Below are positions 12,521 through 24,975 of a stretch of 64,000 nucleotides of DNA, piece after piece. The translations under genes and the position numbers were made by a program. Below the pieces are notes generated by a model, which saw only the letters and a list, made by a program, of their open reading frames with translations, was not told the origin of the DNA and did no database searches. This stretch comes from Liopterus haemorrhoidalis (Eukaryota; Arthropoda; Insecta; Coleoptera; Dytiscidae). How positions within the stretch are numbered: position 1 is the first letter of the stretch; each line of letters opens with the position of its first letter. The stretch covers positions 203,656,419 to 203,720,418 of the forward strand of contig OZ020611.1 of NCBI GenBank assembly GCA_963971575.1, written 5' to 3'.

Positions 12521-13273
12521 GGTACGTTCGGCATAACTGTGCAATGTTAACTCTGTGTCGTGCAAGTTTTTTGTCACGTGACCTCTGTGCAGACTGTGCA
12601 AGTAAGTCAAAGACGAACGCTTTGTTCAGATTGTGCAGTTATTTAAACTATTATTCTAACCTTTTTTTTTTTTTGTAAACAAATGAATTATATGTGTGTG
12701 ATTACATCAAGTCTGTATCCTGCTAATTGTTTTGTACGAAAATATATAAATGGCGCATAAAGGTTTTGGGATGCTTTTAAGTAATATTAAAGAAATTTTA
12801 TTTGATGAGGAAGACAATTCAGAGGAATTTTCCAAACCAGAAAATATTTTGGAAAAAGTGTTTGAATATGCAGAGAGTACTGTTCCAAACATGATAACGA
12901 ATCAATTTAAAGTACATTTCCACTTGTATCCAGAAAATTTGGATTCTTTTTGAGTTTATTTACATGTTCCATCATGAGGTTCATGTCTATACTATTTATG
13001 TTGAAAATGCTGCAGGTATAAACAATGATATCTTGATTGTTTTCACTCATATTGTTTTGTAGAAATAATAATTTGTATTTTTACCGCGAAAAAACACTAT
13101 TGCACAGACTGCCGCACGATCTAAACTTGTGACGATTGTGCAACACAAACTGCACTGCACAGTATATGACGAACGATCTTCGTGCAGCACAGAGCACACA
13201 GAAACTTTATGACGAACGCTTCTTGTGTAAATTATGCAGAATGTGTAGATTATTAGCTTATGCCGAACGCACT
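12521..13273. mobile_element. PIF/Harbinger-type element, non-autonomous, 753 bp
   Basis: Termini GGTACGTTCGGCATAA and (other strand) AGTGCGTTCGGCATAA are inverted repeats flanked by TAA at 12518-12520 and 13274-13276. This is the 3-bp target typical of PIF/Harbinger. Sub-terminal blocks rich in gtgcag/acgaacg repeat inside both ends. A 67-codon ORF lies within (12750-12953). Confidence 0.7.
12750..12953 (+). pseudogene. Short transposon ORF, N-terminal fragment (67 aa)
   Basis: Starts ATG GCG CAT AAA and stops after a KVHFHLYPENLDSF-like end. It is acidic in the middle and ends with a segment reminiscent of the 'F..HFR' region preceding the nuclease in Harbinger transposases. No DDE residues are present. 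It is far shorter than a functional transposase (usually 300-400 aa), so it is probably a deletion remnant in the element at 12521-13273. The family assignment is an inference from the termini more than from the protein. Confidence 0.4.
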
Positions 13274-14316
13274 TAAAGTAAATCGCAAAAAAATCGCTGG
13301 AATTTAAATTTTATTGTGACGAAAATTTCACAAATTATTTAAATTTTGTTTTAAAATATTAAATGATAGCTCTTAATACTCAAATTGTCGAATAATAAAA
13401 AATATTAACCAAACATCCAACATTTCTTACACTTATTTAATACCTACAAAATCCTGAAATGTGTGAAAATTCACATTTCACATATTATTTTTATTATGTT
13501 CCGAGCTACACATATCCAGCACACAAGAGTACGGATTCGAAAGCGTTAATATCAGAAAGGAAGGCACTTTGAATTTTTTTTAAAAAATGTTAAATAAAAG
13601 TTGTTTCTTTTTAAAATTTCTATCCAAAGATACCCAACTCGACATCCGAACCCATTTAAAAAATTAGAGTTGTCCTTGATATCCTGTACTTCCGGTTTAT
13701 TCCGGAAAATTTAAATATTACTATTCGATTCTTTTGGTAGAATTTGATTATGAGATTGTTTTCCCCAACTTTTTCACACATCGCCTTCTCGAGACAGAAA
13801 GGAGGTGGACGAGAAATATGACACGTCCTGTATAAATTTTACCAAAAAATTGCAACAATATAATTTGGCAAACACAAATAAAAAATACTTGCTACGACCA
13901 ATCAAGTAATAAATGCATTATGTGTCCAATTGTAAATACATTCATATTGTAAAAAGTGTAAATAACTGATGCGCATGCGACATGGAAAAATTAACGTTCT
14001 TTTACACTGTAAGTTTTTATTTAGTAAGTTAGTTAATATGTTTGGCACCCAGCAATGATGACTATTTGCACCTCACACAACCTGTCTTTATAATATTATT
14101 TATAAGTTAGAATAAATAAAACAATAAATAATAGTATTTTAAACTATGTTGTATAATACAATCAGCTGATGGTTCGGCAAGCGTCTTGAAGACGTGGGTT
14201 CTGACGTTAAACAATTGACGCTCAGAATTTGTGTTTTTAAATTAAATTTACGTTTTCTAAATGATAAAACTATATAGTTGTAGATAAAATATTGTGTTTA
14301 ACTCGCATATAATTCT
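13274..14316. other. Intergenic stretch with one family fragment
   Basis: At about 13437-13490 ACCTACAAAATCCTGAAATG and a TGTGAAAATTCACA palindrome mark an isolated end of the ~1-kb family. Nothing else is recognised. Confidence 0.45.
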
Positions 14317-14324
14317 ACTCGGAT

Positions 14325-15573
14325 AGTGGCGTAAGGTGCCCAAAAAATGTTCAATTTTTTTATTTTTTTAATACAATTGTGTTATGAATTATATTACAGA
14401 ACTATCGAGCGATTGCCGTTTTGGTGGCAATGGAGATTACATCTTTCGCGTCAATGAAAGATATAATTTCAATTAATTATGCCGACGGAATTCATCCCTT
14501 TTCACCCCTAAAGGGTGAAAAGGGATGAATTGTGATTTCAAGGATTCCTTAATATCTCTTAGGACCAATAAGATATCGACTTGCTTTTTGCTTACGAAGA
14601 TTACCCATACAAATACCGAAAAACTTATTTCAGGATTTGGTCCTAATCAACCCCTAAAGGGATGGATCTACAATCAAGGTGAATTATACATCCCGTCCTA
14701 TTCCCTGTGTTTGTTGAGTTATAAGGTTTCTTTTTGGCAAAAAGGGGTAAAATGTGATTTCAAGGATTGTTTAACATTTTTTAGGACCAATAAGATATCT
14801 ACTTGGTTTTTGCTTACAAAAACTACCCATGCAAATACCGAAAAACCAATTTTTGGATTTTGTCCTAATCAACCCCTTAAGGGGTGGATCTACAATCGGG
14901 ATGAATTATAGATCCCGTCGCATTTCCTGTGTTCGTTTAGTTGCAACATTACTTTTTGGCACATAGGTGTTTTTTTTTTTTAATATCTCGAAATGATTTT
15001 GACATTTTTTTTTAAATTTCACCCCTTAAGGGTGAAAAGGGGTGAAATGTGATTTCAGTAATTCCTTAATTCTTTTAGGACTAATAAGATATCGACTTGG
15101 TGTTTGCTTACAATGGCCGAAAAACTTATTTCAGCGGTTGTTGAGTTATAACATTCCATTTTGGCATATATGTTTTCACAGATTGACAGTTTTCTTTCAA
15201 TCCTAAAGGGTAAATTAGTATTTTTTGTTAAAAATAAAAAATTCGGAGTACATTTTTCAGTATGAAGTAAGAACCCACTAAGAAAGGATTTTTTCAAGTT
15301 CGACTCCTATCTGGTGAAAGGAGTAAAATGTTTTTTCACGGGTTCCTCAATATCTCTTAGGACAGATGAGATCGACTAGATTTTTTGTTACAAAGGTTAC
15401 CCATACACAAGTTTAAAAACAAACTGCGGATTTTATGCCAATGAGACCATCAATATACCGTAGCGAAGCACGGGTTTTCAGCTAGTATATATATATATAT
15501 ATATTTAAATCTAATGGGAGGGCCGAATAATATTTTGCTGGGGGGGGGGCAAAAATTTGAAGTTACGCCACTG
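14325..15573. mobile_element. hAT-type element, 1,249 bp, carrying other repeats
   Basis: AGTGGCGTAAGGTGCCC at the left and GTTACGCCACTG at the right are inverted termini flanked by actcggat at 14317-14324 and 15574-15581. The right end is preceded by a G9 tract. There is no transposase inside. The interior is filled by the repeated, non-LTR-like sequence listed at 14490-15490. Confidence 0.65.
14490..15490 (+). repeat. Degenerate tandem units with an RTE-like tail
   Basis: Units starting gtgatttcaaggattcctta occur at about 14530, 14753 and 15049, separated by 'cccttaagggg'-type palindromes. A strong hairpin (tcatcccttttcaccc arm) lies at 14492-14528. The 3' end reads TAGCGAAGCACGGGTTTTCA, then agctagta(TA)n near 15460-15505. 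That tail type is common at the 3' ends of RTE-like non-LTR copies in insects. The link to RTE is an inference from the tail only. Confidence 0.45.
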
Positions 15574-15879
15574 ACTCGGATGATTACAATGCTTACGGCT
15601 CGCGTAGTGAACTTTATCCTAGTGAAATATAGCCCCCATTATGTTTGTTAAATAAAATACTATTATTACACTATTAAAAAACGTCTTATTTTATTTTTAG
15701 ATAAAAAACTTGTTTCAAATTTATTTCATGTCACAAAAAAATGTTATTAACCTGAGAAATCCTATATAATCATAACAAAAATGTATTTTTTCTACAAAAA
15801 TCCCAAAAAGTATGTTCAGTGTAAACAGAAAATAAATAAAAAATTATCGTCGTCGCGACGCGGCGTCAGCATTGACAGT

Positions 15880-16180
15880 ACTATATATACATAACCGGTG
15901 CATTTATAAGACGGCGCGTCGATTCACAAATCCACATTCGTTCTTAAGATCTCCTCTAGTTAATTATCTCAGATATTCTGGGAGTAAGTCAGTATTAATT
16001 TGGGTTTAAGTCGGAAGTAAAGGAGAGTAGATTTAGTGAATTTTTGGAGTGGTATTGGTAGATTTTGTGCGAATATTTCTACCACTAATATACTTTCATA
16101 AAAGAACTTTCACTGTTATAAACTTTCTTAAGATAAGTCGGGGTTTAGTTTATTGTTAGTGTGATTGTTAACCGGTGAAG
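15880..16180 (+). promoter_or_regulatory. Candidate promoter and 5' UTR for ABRA exon 1a
   Basis: Two TATA-like blocks (tatatatac at 15883-15891 and tataag at 15905-15910) sit in a locally GC-richer patch with 'gacggcgcgtcg'. A start about 30 bp downstream of the second would give a 5' UTR of roughly 245 nt before the ATG at 16181. No ATG-initiated long ORF intervenes. The start site is inferred, not seen. Confidence 0.4.
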
Positions 16181-16216
16181 ATGGCATCTGCAGCATCTTG
16201 CCCACGTGTCTACCAT
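16181..16216 (+). CDS. ABRA candidate first coding exon 1a (12 codons)
   Basis: ATG GCA TCT GCA and so on encodes MASAASCPRVYH and ends exactly at a perfect GTAAGT donor (16217). Phase 0 matches the phase-0 start of exon 2 at 36150. The ATG context (gtgaagATGGC) is reasonable for an insect start. The intron to exon 2 would be about 19.9 kb. The short exon is supported by donor, phase and upstream TATA-like elements rather than by homology, because ABRA N-termini are not conserved. Confidence 0.55.
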
Positions 16217-17115
16217 GTAAGTTATTAACAATTATTATTATTGTCTGAATTATTCATTATTAAACATTTATTGCATCGCAATGAAATATTACTAAAATTA
16301 TAATTGTTTTGGAATTACATATTTATAAGACAAACTAAAATTAATTTTTAAATTAATATCAAAGATATATTTTTAGGATTTCGTAACCATAACCATTAGG
16401 CTTATGAATCGATTGAAAAATATTTACGTACCGGGTACCCCATTTAAAAGGGAATTTCGAAAACTACAAGATACGACTTCGGTTAAGTTATATAAAATTA
16501 TCACTATAACTAGTGTATTTGAATGACAGTTTATTGGTTTTGATAAAATACATAGCACACTAGATATAAACAAAAAACTAAAATTCGCTGGGAAAAAAAC
16601 TGGGGATGAAATTTTCCTTCTTAAGTTTTTTATTAAAAATCTTATAATAATTTAACGCTACGTAAACCCCTAGAGATTATTGGTTTATTATACAAAACTA
16701 ACAATATGAAATAAAATTAGTGACAATCTATACATCAAATTTTGCCCCGAATTTTTATTTATCTAATTTTTGACTGTCGAAAAAATAATTGTAAAAATGT
16801 AATCGCTCAATAACTAAATACTAGGTATCAAACAACAATGTTCTGTAATTTTTTTAAGTATATTTGTAGGATTCAAATAACTTTTATATTTATATAATTT
16901 TGTGTAGCACTGTTTAAATTATACGTTAACATTTTTTTCAACATGATTATAGTTTGAAACACATTCTAAATCTTCGTCGAAAAATATTATACTTGATGAT
17001 AATGAAATGCTTCTTGGTTCATTTATTCTTTACAAAAATTTAATCATTTTTACTCGCAGCACCTATATTGAGAACCGCGGCAGATTCGAGGTGGCAAAAA
17101 AAGTAGATTACCAAG

Positions 17116-17289
17116 TAGAGGCGGACTATGGCCTAGGCAAAATAGGCAACTGCCTAAGCCCTGTATTTTTTTGGGGCCCACAAGACGGTTTTATAATACA
17201 TTTTTTCTATTATTTTATGATTTGTTTAACTAGTGAGGCCCGCAATGAGCACCTTGCCTAGGGCCCCGATTTTCCTTAGTCCATCACTG
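17116..17289. mobile_element. hAT-type MITE, 174 bp
   Basis: TAGAGGCGGACTATGG and (other strand) CAGTGATGGACTAAGG are inverted ends with a perfect 8-bp duplication ttaccaag at 17108-17115 and 17290-17297. The interior 'gcctag...gggccc' resembles the MITEs at 23233 and 37400. Confidence 0.85.
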
Positions 17290-18599
17290 TTACCAAGTAC
17301 AATAAATATAAGGAGTTTTCACAATAAAACAAAATATCTAGTTATATATTTGTAAAATGAAGCTTTAGCTACAATTTGCCGCATGGTACACAAATATGCA
17401 TCGAATGGTTTACAATATGGCAACTATAATGCAATTTGTTTATTTATAATTACATGACAGTTCTTTTTACAATTAAAAATGCCCTATTAGATAAATAAAA
17501 ATTCGCTGCAAATTTAGATCTATAGATTGTAACTGATTTTATTTCAGATTGTTAGTTTTGTATAAGAAATACGGATGTGCGCACCCTTAAACTAAACTTT
17601 CTTGATGCAACTTTTTACTATACTTTTCAGTGGCATTGTAAAAAAAATCACTGACCATTTTTCGTTTATCATTATGTATTATTTTATGGTAAATTTTTCT
17701 TATAGAACTCTAGCAGGGCATTTTATTATTGAAATTAAAAAAATATTTCTTTCTGATGTGCACAACTTTGCCTATATAAAAAATATTGTAAATAAGTATA
17801 AAATATAATTCTAATTGAATTAAAGTCATATTGCATTTTTTTAAAATAAACCTATAGAATAAATTAAGTTATGAACATAATTAAGTTTAAAAAAAATAAA
17901 TAAATTACAAATAACTATCAATATTAATATTTTTAAATGTAAACGAACAACAATTAATATTAATTTTAAAAAATCTTAACTACTAACAAATAAAATTAAA
18001 TTTTGTAAAACTTAACATACAAGAATTCATTTTTTAAAATACTTTATTTTGTCCAAAATGTGCAAAATATTTTTTTATATTATTATCTAAATGAACAGAT
18101 TGATGTGAACCGTAGTAATATGATCAGAATGTTTGATTTTGAACATTTTTTCGAAATTTATTATTATGTTCAAAAACAGTTGTATTTTTTGAATTTGGTG
18201 CATCAAATAAAAGTGAAAATACCATTACCGACAAAAACTTGATCGTTAGAAAAAAAGACATCCATCAATCGAGCCCTTTGCTGACCAATTTCACTTACTA
18301 AATACTTACGAAATCCTGATATATGTGAAAATTTACATTGCATAATTATCCAATGCCTTCTATATACTAAAAACTTTTATAGTAATGTTCAAATATTGAA
18401 AAACTTTAACGAGTTACTAATTTTTTGTTTTAAATAGAGTTTGAATATAAGCACTTTTCATCAATACCGTAATCGAAGTGATTAGCAAAAAAAGGAAGGA
18501 AAATCGGAGTAAAAAAAAAAGGAAGACAAATTGAAATGATGAACAAAAAAATAAATAAATAAATAAGTCGGATATCGACGTAATGAACAACGAAAAAGG

Positions 18600-18860
18600 A
18601 AACACTAGGTTCTTTGGGGCTCCAAAATCGTAGGGCCCTAGAACCCGGTGTATTTGGCCTATACGTAAATCCGGTACTGTAAGTATTGGCCCATACCGTG
18701 CCGGTAAAAATGACTAGCTTATTCGAATGAATCATGAACAGAAAGATCTATATTAGGTTATTAATATCGTGAGCACTGTAAGGTTGTACAGGGTTAGGTG
18801 ATTGTAGTGCCGGATTAAGAGGCGGGTTGACCGGCCAATTGCTCGGGCGCCAAATGTAAG
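18600..18860. repeat. Two hAT-like element ends (partial)
   Basis: A right-end-like sequence (gtaaatccggtactg, ending ~18677) and a left-end-like sequence (tagtgccggattaagagg, ~18805) lie close together. Neither has a visible partner or target duplication. They are treated as truncated hAT ends. Confidence 0.35.
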
Positions 18861-20094
18861 GGGGCAACAAATCTAACGCCAAGACTAGGGCCTTAGAGCC
18901 TGCGCTCCTCATAAATGAAATCTCCCCAAAGAGCTTTACTTAAAAAAAAGTGACTCATTGAAAAAATAAGGTCTCTCTAAAAAAGAGGGCCCCTATGAAA
19001 AAATAGTTCCTTTTAAAAAAAAGGTCCCATTTAAAAATAGCGCCTCTATGAAAAAAAAATAACACTCTTTTGGATAATAATGTCCAACTGCAGGAGTGCA
19101 ATTTCCTCAAAAAAGTGTAACTCAAAAAAGGTTTTTGTAATGTTTATAAATTATAATCAACAGCGGAAAGTTATTGTGGCACTGTATTATTTACTAATAA
19201 AAATTATAGTTGAAACCAATTATTCTTTGGTTTTCTAAGAACATATCATGATTTATTTCGCATTAATGTAGAAAATATCAAAATTGCTATAAAAATTGCA
19301 AAGTTCTTTTTATACACAATATTTTAATTGTAACAAAAATATTTTGTTAGAATCAGAAACTTGATGACGAAAAATATTTGTTTTGTACAAAAATATTTTC
19401 TGAGAATTCAAAAATAATGTCAAAATACACTTATAGTGAACCACATCACAAGACACACTGGTAATTAGAAGCATCAACAAAAGTAGAAAATAATGGAAAT
19501 AAATCAGAGAAAATCATTTTAATTCGTCGAGATAATTAAGCAATATCATATAAAAAGGGGCGCCACACAAAAAGTCTGCTCAGGTCGACGAGTTTGGAGG
19601 CAAGCAATTAAAGAGATAATCATCCACCAAAGAAGTACAATGATGATGGTCTATCTAAAATCAACTTCTAAATTGTTAAAATTAAATTAATACAAAAAAT
19701 ATTTTCCCACGAATATTTGAACCATTTTTCCCTTCATTTATTTTGAAAACTTTCTTTGTATTCAATAAAGTTTTCTTTTTAAACAAAAGATCGTATGTGT
19801 AAATTAGTCCCACGCATTCTCTCTTATTAAAAGAAACAAATTAAACAAACTATTTCTAATTTTTAAACTTCAAAGTGAATACCTTGAATGAAAGAGTAAA
19901 CATATTTAGTATGAATGAAACAAACGAATACGTGTTTTTCAATCATTTGCTTTTGCCAGTAGAATACGTTATTTAAAATTACTACCTCAACATTTGGCCC
20001 AGTTTCAGCTCCATACAGAACAAAGAATATCAAATAAAAAGTCTACAACAATGCACATACTTTTACAATGTTATATGAGGGGGTCAAAGCCTAA

Positions 20095-20547
20095 AGTTGG
20101 TTTTACACAGTTCAATTAATTGATCAAGTTTTTTGTCAATTAATTGAAAAATGTATTGGTAACCTTGGAAAAAAAACATCACTTTATACACATCAATTTA
20201 TTTATCAATTTTTTTGAAAATTTTTACATTACCAACTGTAAAACATGTTGACATATTTATCAAAATGAAAATATTGAAAAAATCTTCACAAACTTGTATT
20301 TCGAGGTTATGCTACAACTAAACAGTTGGCAATATCCTAACAGATAAAAATATACCTAGAATTCCCTAAAAACTTGATGAAAAATTGACGAAAAATAGAA
20401 CATGTTCTATTTTCAAAATAAATTGATCAAATTTTTTGTCAATTGATCAATTAATTGACGAAATTTTTACACTTTACACACATCAATTAATTGAAGGCCA
20501 ACTTTTTCAATTAATTGATCAACAAATTGAATCGTGTAAAACCCACT
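20095..20547. mobile_element. PIF/Harbinger-type MITE, 453 bp
   Basis: AGTTGGTTTTACAC and (other strand) AGTGGGTTTTACAC are the termini, flanked by TAA at 20092-20094 and 20548-20550. Both halves carry repeated TCAATTAATTGATCAA palindromes. It is non-coding. Confidence 0.75.
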
Positions 20548-20979
20548 TAAGGGATGTAAGTCGTATTATCAAAAAAAAAAAAAAAACTGACATGACGTAG
20601 TAAAAACTAGACATAACAATCTATTAATTGCAAAGATGGAGCAACTCATATCCCGTGTCCTGGTATTAAATTTTAAAATATTAAAATAGTTAAAAGGCTT
20701 GTTTCCCGAAATGTACAAAATGTGACTTACACCACTTTGGCTTTGAACCTTTTACATATATAAAAGTATGTAATAGTTTCCATGAGCATTTTTGCCTTGT
20801 TTGAACTCGTACCGCATGGAATATGGAATATACTTGTAATAGTAGCTCATCGTGTTCAGTACTGTTTTGTGAGGTTATGTCTATCATTAACTTATGACAT
20901 ATGATGTTTTACAAACTTCGATGCCAACTCTTCAAAAAACGCTAAAAAGGCGAGATTTTATTTAAATTTTAAATAACAG

Positions 20980-21830
20980 GTGCACAAATTAATTCAGTGC
21001 CTTTTAAGAAAAATAAACTTTTTTTACAAATAAATAAATGACATTTTAATCCTCGAAATATTCGCTATTATTTTCAATTTTTTTGTTTTATCTGTCGAAC
21101 AACTAAAGAATACCCTATTGAAAGAAAAAAATATATAGCTGCTTTTAGTCGATAAGGTCGTCGATGTATTATTGGACCTCTTTCATTGTTTTTAAGTGCG
21201 TATCAACTTGTGCAACCAGGTAGTAATATACATAGCTTCGGTGAATATGGCGCATGAGAGAGAACTTTCCATACCAAGGACAAATAACCTTTGTCTCTTT
21301 CGCGACATGAGGCCGAGCGTTGTAGAGCTGCAGAATGACTTGGCTGGTTCTGTGGCCAGTAAATGTATTTTTTCCGCTTTATTTCATCACTTAAACGAAG
21401 GAGTTGAAGTAGCAATGCTGTCAATTAGCACACCATTAACCACAACCTTAATATCTCACCTTTTGGTTATGAATATTGGATTTTGGGATCGATATCGAGG
21501 GTAGTCTTATAAAACCCAGTTTCCATCACCGATTAAAACTTGTACAAAAAATGTCTTGGATTTCAATCTTGTCATCAAGGACATAACCATGTGACGTATT
21601 CACTCTTTGTTTTCCGGACTGAGCTCATGTGGATTTCATCGGCTTTTGAAACTTTCCCAACGAACGAAAAGAAATTTTTGGAAACACACTTTGTTCTTCA
21701 ATTTTGATCGGTTGGTCGGAACGATTCAATGTCAAAACACCAAATTACCTTGTACACTTAATAATTGTATTAGAATGCTGGAAAAAAGACTTTTGCACTC
21801 CTTATATAATAAGGAATGATTAAAAGTAGT
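20980..21830 (-). pseudogene. Decayed mariner transposase (irritans-like)
   Basis: On the minus strand, pieces of a mariner transposase can be read through frameshifts. An IGDGNW-like block around 21510-21550 corresponds to the family's GDEKW motif. An LYNARPHVAKETKV block around 21290-21330 corresponds to the DNARPH motif, whose catalytic Asp is replaced by Tyr. The window-left end AGGTGCACAAATTAATTC resembles irritans-type mariner termini. The frame changes repeatedly and stops interrupt it, so it is not functional. The right terminus was not found. Confidence 0.6.
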
Positions 21831-21927
21831 ATTGCCAAGTGTAGGTATTTGGGGTGTTCCCCAACACAGGCGGCTCAATAAGCATGGCATTTTGGGCTGA
21901 TTCTAGTATAGGATGTTCTTATAAAAG

Positions 21928-22936
21928 CAGGGCCGTGCGGTGATATTTTTGCGCCTGGAGCAGACATTTTTACAAGGCGCCGTTATACTGACGTGACAAA
22001 TTATTGAGGCTGCCAATTTATTATGCAATGCCATTTTTCATATATGTTTATATTCCAAGATTTCATGCAAAGTTTCACTAAAAGACTAACTGCAAAAGAC
22101 ATCTTACAACTGACTTAACTCAGAACACTGAAAAATAATGCACTCACTAAACGTGATTGTCTATTATCTCTGGCTAGAAGGGGACATATTGTTAGGTGCA
22201 ATACAAAGGTTTGATTAGATGCCGCAAACCTTTGATAATAATTTGCCGGTTTTATTGCATTTATACCGCCTTGCCTAACATTATTCTCCTTATTTATCGA
22301 AGTGCATTGTTACTTATGTCAGAGCGGAGATTTCGTCAAAGATCGACTCCCGCAATAATTAAAATTGCTTTCTGGAACAGGTGCTTATATTTATTTTATA
22401 AATAACTTGAATATACCTCGCTAGCAAGCTGTTTTTGAATGCGGGATATGCGGGACAATAAATAGATTTCCGAGACGATTTTAGGTACCGATATTAAAAA
22501 GTCTAATAAACCTTAAAAAAGCCTAAACAGGGCCAGTTATAGGGTGTGGCGAGCGACGCACGAGCCGCAGATTTGGTAAGGACGCAAGAAAATGTTAAGG
22601 CGCAAAAATCACGCTTCCTTTTTTTGATCATCACTGCGATCCATATTCCTTTTTTATTTAATTAAGGTTGGTGGCGCAAGACTGGTACTTTGCTTCGGGT
22701 GCAGAAATACATTTGTCCGGATCTAGTAATAAATCCTAAAAAAAGCCTGATAAATATCAAACATTTGTAGTAATTATCAAACGAAAAAATTTCTCTGTCT
22801 GGTTAGTGAAAAGTTAATAAAATGTTTATGATGAAAATATTATAAAAATAAACAAATGTGAAATATCTGAAAGGCGCCCTCGTATCAGAGGCGCCTGGAG
22901 CGATCGCCCCTTGCTCCATGCCATCGCACGGCCCTG
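21928..22936. mobile_element. hAT-type non-autonomous element, 1,009 bp
   Basis: CAGGGCCGTGCGGTGAT and (other strand) CAGGGCCGTGCGATGG are inverted ends with a perfect 8-bp duplication tataaaag (21920-21927, 22937-22944). The interior holds a possible nested insertion (22528-22726). It is bracketed by a ~25-bp near-repeat (taataaaccttaaaaaagcc / taataaatcctaaaaaaagc) and starts cagggccagttatagggtg. There is no long ORF. Confidence 0.85.
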
Positions 22937-23312
22937 TATAAAAGTTTGAGTACGGGTAACTGACACCCACGTGACGACCCTGTTTGAAAGGATGATACTT
23001 CCCTCGTACAAATTCATACTAAAATTCATAGTTAAAGAAAGTAGTACCTGTTGTTAAAAGATTGAAATACTTCCGCACTGGTTAAAATGAATAGTAGGAT
23101 AGACAGTAAAAAAAAATAGTTTAAGTCATTTAGTTTTTACTTTGGGGAAAAGGCTATATCAACAATTTCTATAATTCATAAAATGATTATGAAAATTATT
23201 AGAACTATTTGCGCCACAACTATCATTGGTAACAAGGCCGGATCAAGGCATAGATAAATGAGACAAATGTCTAGGGCCCGCTTTTTTCAGGAGCCCTGTC
23301 AAACCGTCCATT

Positions 23313-24096
23313 TTGAAAAAAAGAAAAAAATGTAAAAAAAAAAATAAAAGTTTAAAAATATATATTTTTGACAATTTATTTAATTACGTTAATAGTTTAA
23401 GAAGTTTATTTCCCGAAATAGAAGTGGAGGCATTAAACGTGTCAGTAATAAAAACTTATTCCGATTTAACAAAAAGGTCCCACAAAAGGAAAGGATTTTT
23501 TGATGAAGTTCATCATGATGAGGAAGACGTAAGTTCTTGTAGTCAGGGTCAAGAAGCCTTTAAACGAAATTGTTTTTATGTGATTTGTGACAAAATATCT
23601 TTTTAACTAAAACTACATAGCAAAAGTTACAAAGATATTGACGAGATTTTTAAAATATTTCATACCGACTTAGATGACGACGTATCAATTAGATCTGAAC
23701 ATACCACATTGCTAAAAAAATGGTACAATGAAAACATTGATACTGAAGAATTGGACGAGGAACTGTTGCAATTTATGTTAATTTGTAAAAGCCAAAATTT
23801 AAAGTTTGCCATCTGATATGCTACAATTTATAAAGACCACAAAAATTGTGTCCACATTTCCAAATATAGAAATCTTATTGCGCATATATTTAACTTTGCC
23901 TGTATCAAATGCACCTGGTGAAAGGTCGTTTTCAGTATTAAAACGTGTAAAAAATTATTTACGAAACTCATTGAGTTAATCAAAATTAACTTCTTTAGCT
24001 GTACTATATATCGAACAAAATGCTTTGGACAATATCAATTATGATGAAATAGTTGATAATTTTGCAGAATTAAAAGCGAGAAAAAAGGATTTTTGA
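23313..24096 (+). pseudogene. Broken hAT transposase, C-terminal part
   Basis: The first 97 codons are open (23313-23606). Reading then continues in pieces past stops and frame changes. Near 23880-23960 it reads TLPVSNAPGERSFSVLKRVK, the conserved hAT C-terminal dimerisation region of ZMYM1-like transposases. It then reads LAVLYIEQNALDNINYDEI and a terminal KARKKDF before a stop. About 260 codons are left of a normal 600-700, with no BED finger and no complete catalytic domain, so it is a dead deletion derivative. Confidence 0.8.
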
Positions 24097-24228
24097 ATTG
24101 TCGTTTTTCCCTATTTTCCCGATTCTATTGAAATAAAAATAAAAATTTATTTATTTTGTTTTGTATTGAAAATTCTTTTTTTAATAAAAAATTAACATAT
24201 GCATTAGTTTTTTAACTACCCCAGGGAC

Positions 24229-24309
<81 letters not shown>

Positions 24310-24310
24310 T
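24229..24310. repeat. (TTTA)n microsatellite
   Basis: About twenty near-perfect tttatt/tatt tetranucleotide repeats, inside the hAT element. Confidence 0.95.
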
Positions 24311-24858
24311 TAATTAATTTCATTTGTTTTCTAATTTTTTGGAGAGTATTTTTTTTGTCTCTTTCTTGTGGGACCTCGACAGGGAAAAAATGTCTAGGGC
24401 CCCGAAATAGGTTAATCCGGCCCTGATTGGTAAGTTTTTTGCTTATCAGATGTTTCAGCGTTTTTATTATTTTAGCGTTTAGCTTACTTGAATATTTTGC
24501 ATATCAGCCCCTATATTTATTGCTTACAACTCTCGACAGTGAAATGAAAAGACAAAGAATCTAATTGTGTCAAAACTGACGCATACTTCATGAAACTTTA
24601 TCAATGAACCAGTCTGAACCTGCCAAAATATTTACCCGTGTCAAAATCAATTGTATTTTCATATCAATTGACGCAAAGTCAAACGTCAACAAACACCCCA
24701 TCTCAAGGTCAAAGTATCTCTTCTTAAAAAGGTCATATCCGGTTTAAACAAAACATACATAAACATAATGACGTAACGGTGCCGTCATATAACATTTTTT
24801 GGCACGAATCCTTAAAATTCCAATCGTTCCCCACTTAAACTAACGTCTCCGCCGAGTT

Positions 24859-24975
24859 CTAAAAATACGTTAGTCTCAATGTTGAGTTTCAACACTAGTT
24901 CTTATTAACAATATAAACGAGGTTTCTTTAAATAATTCCTGTAATTAATCGTTACAAGTTGTTGATTACGATAAA
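24859..24975 (+). promoter_or_regulatory. Candidate promoter for ABRA exon 1b
   Basis: A TATA box (tataaa, 24912-24917) lies 64 bp upstream of the ATG. ctaaaaatac at 24859-24868 matches the MEF2 consensus YTAWWWWTAR at 9 of 10 positions. A start about 30 bp past the TATA would leave a ~35-nt leader. Both sites are sequence matches only. Confidence 0.4.

Larger units (their letters stand above)
23233..24425 (+). mobile_element. hAT element (ZMYM1-like transposase), internally deleted, 1,193 bp
   Basis: CAAGGCCGGATCAA and (other strand) CAGGGCCGGATTAA are inverted ends. A perfect 8-bp duplication attggtaa lies at 23225-23232 and 24426-24433. A broken transposase is inside (23313-24096). A (TTTA)n microsatellite of about 80 bp at 24229-24310 has grown near the right end. 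Confidence 0.9.
16217..24858. other. ABRA first intron, proximal part
   Basis: AT-rich intron DNA. Apart from the elements listed separately (17116-17289, 18600-18860, 20095-20547, 20980-21830, 21928-22936, 23233-24425) I see no coding or RNA gene. A fragment of the ~1-kb family (acgaaatcctgatatatgtg) lies at about 18303-18345. The segments 17300-18300 and 18870-20090 show nothing recognisable. Confidence 0.5.
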
